The translations under genes and the position numbers were made by a program. DNA of 13,522 bases from the NCBI GenBank assembly GCA_026391515.1, contig JAPLEC010000413.1:1-13522 (forward strand). Direction: 5' to 3'. The notes beneath the pieces are model-generated. The model was not told the origin of the DNA, made no database searches, and saw only the letters and a program-made list of their open reading frames with translations. Shown one piece after another: positions 11,191-13,522 of the stretch (position 1 is the stretch's first letter; the number at the start of each line of letters is the position of its first letter). Origin of the DNA: Bacteroidia bacterium (GTDB lineage Bacteria > Bacteroidota > Bacteroidia > Bacteroidales > VadinHA17).

Positions 11191-13522
11191 TCATTTCATA
11201 GTTGTAATCCCGAGAGTTACAATTTCATGCGGTTTGATTTTTACCTGTATTGTCTTCCCCGATATAATTGGTTCTGATGTATTTATTAAGGGGAGTTCCA
11301 CCAGATTCATCCTGCGTGCTTTGCTTACTTCAACCGGCACTTTCAAGTTAACGGTTGCCTCTTCCCCATTAACTTCAAACAGCCTTATTACCAATTCGTT
11401 ACCATCTTCTGATTGCTTCATACCCGAAAGTACAACTCCGGGTGCATCAACAGAAAAGAATGAAGCTTCTTCCGGACACGTTGCATGATCTTTGACAAGA
11501 GCCAGTGACGGAGGTTCTGCCGCATAGACAGGTATATTGAAATCTTCACCTTCAACCCATACTTTATTCTTCCAGTCACCGGTATGAGGGAAGAGTGAAT
11601 AACTGATATTGAACTTGCCAATGTTAGGATAAATATCAGGTTCACCTGCCGACCTCATTAATGTAATTCTGAGATCACCATGAGTAAAGGAATGGCCGTA
11701 CTTTGTTTTATTGAGAAGAGCAATTCCGGCTTTTTCGTCAGTCACGTCCACCCATTTCTGTGCAGGAACTTCTTGTCCGTCATTTTTTGCAGCATCAATT
11801 CCGTAAGCATCGGCATGCATTAGCCAGGAAGGTGCCGGCTCTCCATTCATCATACCATCAACAGGTCTTTCCACAACATCGAAAGGAACCTGGGAATAGA
11901 ATTTTGAATTATCCATTGCTATCGGGAAAACTGCTCTCAGCATCGGGGAATCGGTTGAATCGCTACCTGTTTCGAGCCAGTGCACTTCCATATCATAATC
12001 AATTCTCGGATATGAACGATAGAGATAGGTTCGTTCAATAAATCTTGATCTTCCCCATTTCATAACTGTCTCAATACAAGCCCTTACCGGGCCGTTTTCG
12101 ACAACCTTAACACTTTCTATATCAGAAACATCCTCCTGCCTGACTATTTTATTTATTGTCCATGATTTCATCCCACCTTTTTTGTCCTCAAGATATATCC
12201 TTAACCTGTTCATTTGCCCTCCTTCTCTGACAAATTCTTTATTTGACCTTTTATCAAAAAGACTTGTAATTCCACCGGTTTTCATGTCAATCTTAATTCT
12301 GAAAAAGTCTGTTTCAAACGTATTGTTACTGAACGGTATTGGTTCATTGAATTCTCCCGGCTTAGTCATATCTACATAGAAAGTTTTATATCCTCCTGCC
12401 GGCATGTTATCAGCGATAAACTCAACTTTTGTTGTAAATCCGGGAGGTGTCGATTTTCCCCAGACTACCTGTGCAGGGTATGTTTTGCCGGAAGCATCCC
12501 TGACGAGAACCGAGGCAACATTTCCGCCAACAGGTTTAATATATTTTGAACCGTAGTAATTACCCCAGCCTGCTATTTTTGCTGTGACAGGTTCCGAGTT
12601 GGAATATACAGTTGCCTCAATAATAGCTTTGCGGTTTACGGGCTGAAGGTTATAAGCAACGACCGGTTGTCCTATTCCTGTTTGGAATTTAACCTCATCT
12701 GCCATCTTTCGGAAAGCATTGTTTTTCAATTCCGTTGCCTTTCGTAGCAATTCTGCATGGCGGGCTATTGCCTCCTTGTTTGCCTCATTGATAGCCGATC
12801 CCGGAAGAATGTCATGAAACTCATTGAATGTCAATGTAGTCCATAGATCATGCAGTGATTCGGCAGGGTATTTATCGCCATTAAGCCACCTGAGAGTGTT
12901 GAAAAATTCTGTTGCAGAAAGAGCATTTTCGTTGTTCCTGTTGCCGGCTTTTATATCGGCCACTGTAGTATAGCAGCCTTCAAAAATGAATTGCATCTCA
13001 CCATGGTGAGTCGGACGTCCATTCATTTCTTTCGATGCCTTTTTGAAAAAATCGCCTGCAGTAGTGAATTTAACTGCCGGATAACCCGGAGTCTTATCAA
13101 GCTGATGAACCATTTCGATATTTGCACGTGTCGGCCCGCCGCCATGGTCGCCGATTCCGGTAATCTGAAGTATCCTGTGCTTATCGGGCGAAAATTTTTG
13201 AATCTCATTTTTAAGATCAGCATTTATGCTTCCGTTATAAGTGTCATTTGCATAGGCCAGCACTGTGGAATTATCAGTGCCTGTCCACCAGAAAGTTCCG
13301 AGGTAGGGTTTGCAGCGATGAAAATAGAAATAATCACAGCCTGCAAGCTTAAGTATCTGGGGCATTTGTGATATATGACCGAAGTTATCCGGGAGCCAGC
13401 CGATGTTTGCCATTTTGCCGAAGCGGCTCAGAAAATAACGCTGTCCTAGAAGGAAAGAACGTGTAATTGCTTCACCCGACGACATATTCATATCACCTTC
13501 CGTCCACATTCCTCCGGCCAGT
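11191..13522 (-). CDS. GH38 alpha-mannosidase, 5' end outside window
   Basis: Family GH38 enzymes hydrolyse alpha-linked mannose with retention, using a zinc ion and an aspartate nucleophile. About 776 residues are visible. The frame continues past the ATG at 13509 to the window edge (residues LAGG just upstream), and that ATG lies inside the conserved catalytic domain, so the true start is beyond the window. Visible motifs, numbered from that Met: SGEAITRSFLLGQRYF (11-26), WLPDNFGHISQMPQIL (38-53) with likely nucleophile Asp41 (codon at 13389-13387), GIGDHGGGPT (118-127), EGCYTTVADIKAGNR (177-191) and FNEFHDILPGS (229-239) with likely zinc ligand His232. The large beta-sandwich C-terminal domains follow to the end. 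Any signal peptide and the first zinc-binding His/Asp pair lie off-window. The 80-aa gene follows 3 nt downstream. The substrate, whether host or fungal N-glycan or mannan, is not evident. Confidence 0.93.
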   Translation of the reverse strand, partial: LAGGMWTEGDMNMSSGEAITRSFLLGQRYFLSRFGKMANIGWLPDNFGHISQMPQILKLAGCDYFYFHRCKPYLGTFWWTGTDNSTVLAYANDTYNGSINADLKNEIQKFSPDKHRILQITGIGDHGGGPTRANIEMVHQLDKTPGYPAVKFTTAGDFFKKASKEMNGRPTHHGEMQFIFEGCYTTVADIKAGNRNNENALSATEFFNTLRWLNGDKYPAESLHDLWTTLTFNEFHDILPGSAINEANKEAIARHAELLRKATELKNNAFRKMADEVKFQTGIGQPVVAYNLQPVNRKAIIEATVYSNSEPVTAKIAGWGNYYGSKYIKPVGGNVASVLVRDASGKTYPAQVVWGKSTPPGFTTKVEFIADNMPAGGYKTFYVDMTKPGEFNEPIPFSNNTFETDFFRIKIDMKTGGITSLFDKRSNKEFVREGGQMNRLRIYLEDKKGGMKSWTINKIVRQEDVSDIESVKVVENGPVRACIETVMKWGRSRFIERTYLYRSYPRIDYDMEVHWLETGSDSTDSPMLRAVFPIAMDNSKFYSQVPFDVVERPVDGMMNGEPAPSWLMHADAYGIDAAKNDGQEVPAQKWVDVTDEKAGIALLNKTKYGHSFTHGDLRITLMRSAGEPDIYPNIGKFNISYSLFPHTGDWKNKVWVEGEDFNIPVYAAEPPSLALVKDHATCPEEASFFSVDAPGVVLSGMKQSEDGNELVIRLFEVNGEEATVNLKVPVEVSKARRMNLVELPLINTSEPIISGKTIQVKIKPHEIVTLGITTMK

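Noticed and set aside
13507..13509. ATG at 13509 as the start of the alpha-mannosidase.
   Set aside because: It lies inside the conserved catalytic domain (GGMWTEGDMNMSSGEA), and the frame continues upstream to the edge.

Overview
The window looks like chromosomal DNA of a member of the Bacteroidota, probably Bacteroidales or a near relative. The support is: (i) lpxK followed directly by a type-I purine nucleoside phosphorylase gene, a pairing I recall from Bacteroidales; (ii) a TonB-family protein with the N-terminus typical of this phylum (FDDLLFESRNKKYGAYQLRKKY); (iii) a large secreted lamin-tail/Ig protein; (iv) several matches to the Bacteroidota promoter consensus (-33 TTG/TTTG, -7 TAnnTTTG) with AT-rich leaders and no clear Shine-Dalgarno sites; (v) short GC-rich palindromic repeats in otherwise AT-rich intergenic DNA. 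No rRNA, phage, IS transposase or CRISPR array is visible.

Layout. 2-1517 (+): the 3' part of lpxK (lipid A 4'-kinase), overlapping a purine nucleoside phosphorylase gene by 38 bp. 1524-2137: clusters of C/G-rich palindromic repeats flanking, in inverted orientation, a small DUF559/Vsr-like endonuclease gene whose last codons are made of repeat sequence. 2149-4767 (-): an 872-aa exported protein with two lamin-tail domains and a FlgD/CHU_C-like C-terminal domain. 4861-5850 (+): asd (aspartate-semialdehyde dehydrogenase), divergent from it. 5855-5958: a large hairpin built from eight ctctgtg/cacagag units, between the convergent asd and hflX genes. 5961-9205 (-): a run in the order TonB-family protein, TPR-like lipoprotein, hflX, the last two separated by 0 nt. 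9310-9383 (+): tRNA-Ala(GGC), with an inverted repeat behind it. 9477-10154 (+): a DUF218/YdcF-SanA-like lipoprotein. 10170-10820 (-): an exported protein of unknown function with its own recognisable promoter. 10945-13522 (-): a GH38 alpha-mannosidase, truncated at its 5' end by the window edge, coupled to an 80-aa protein of unknown function.

Most genes are housekeeping or envelope genes: lipid A synthesis, purine salvage, the amino-acid/diaminopimelate branch point, ribosome rescue, TonB energy transduction and glycan breakdown. The least ordinary parts are non-coding or semi-coding: the repeat-embedded DUF559 cassette, the helically phased hairpin behind asd and hflX, and the inverted repeat after the tRNA gene. 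Small uncharacterised proteins tightly coupled to known genes come next. I found no complete new defence or mobile system. The DUF559/repeat cassette is the best candidate for something worth testing.
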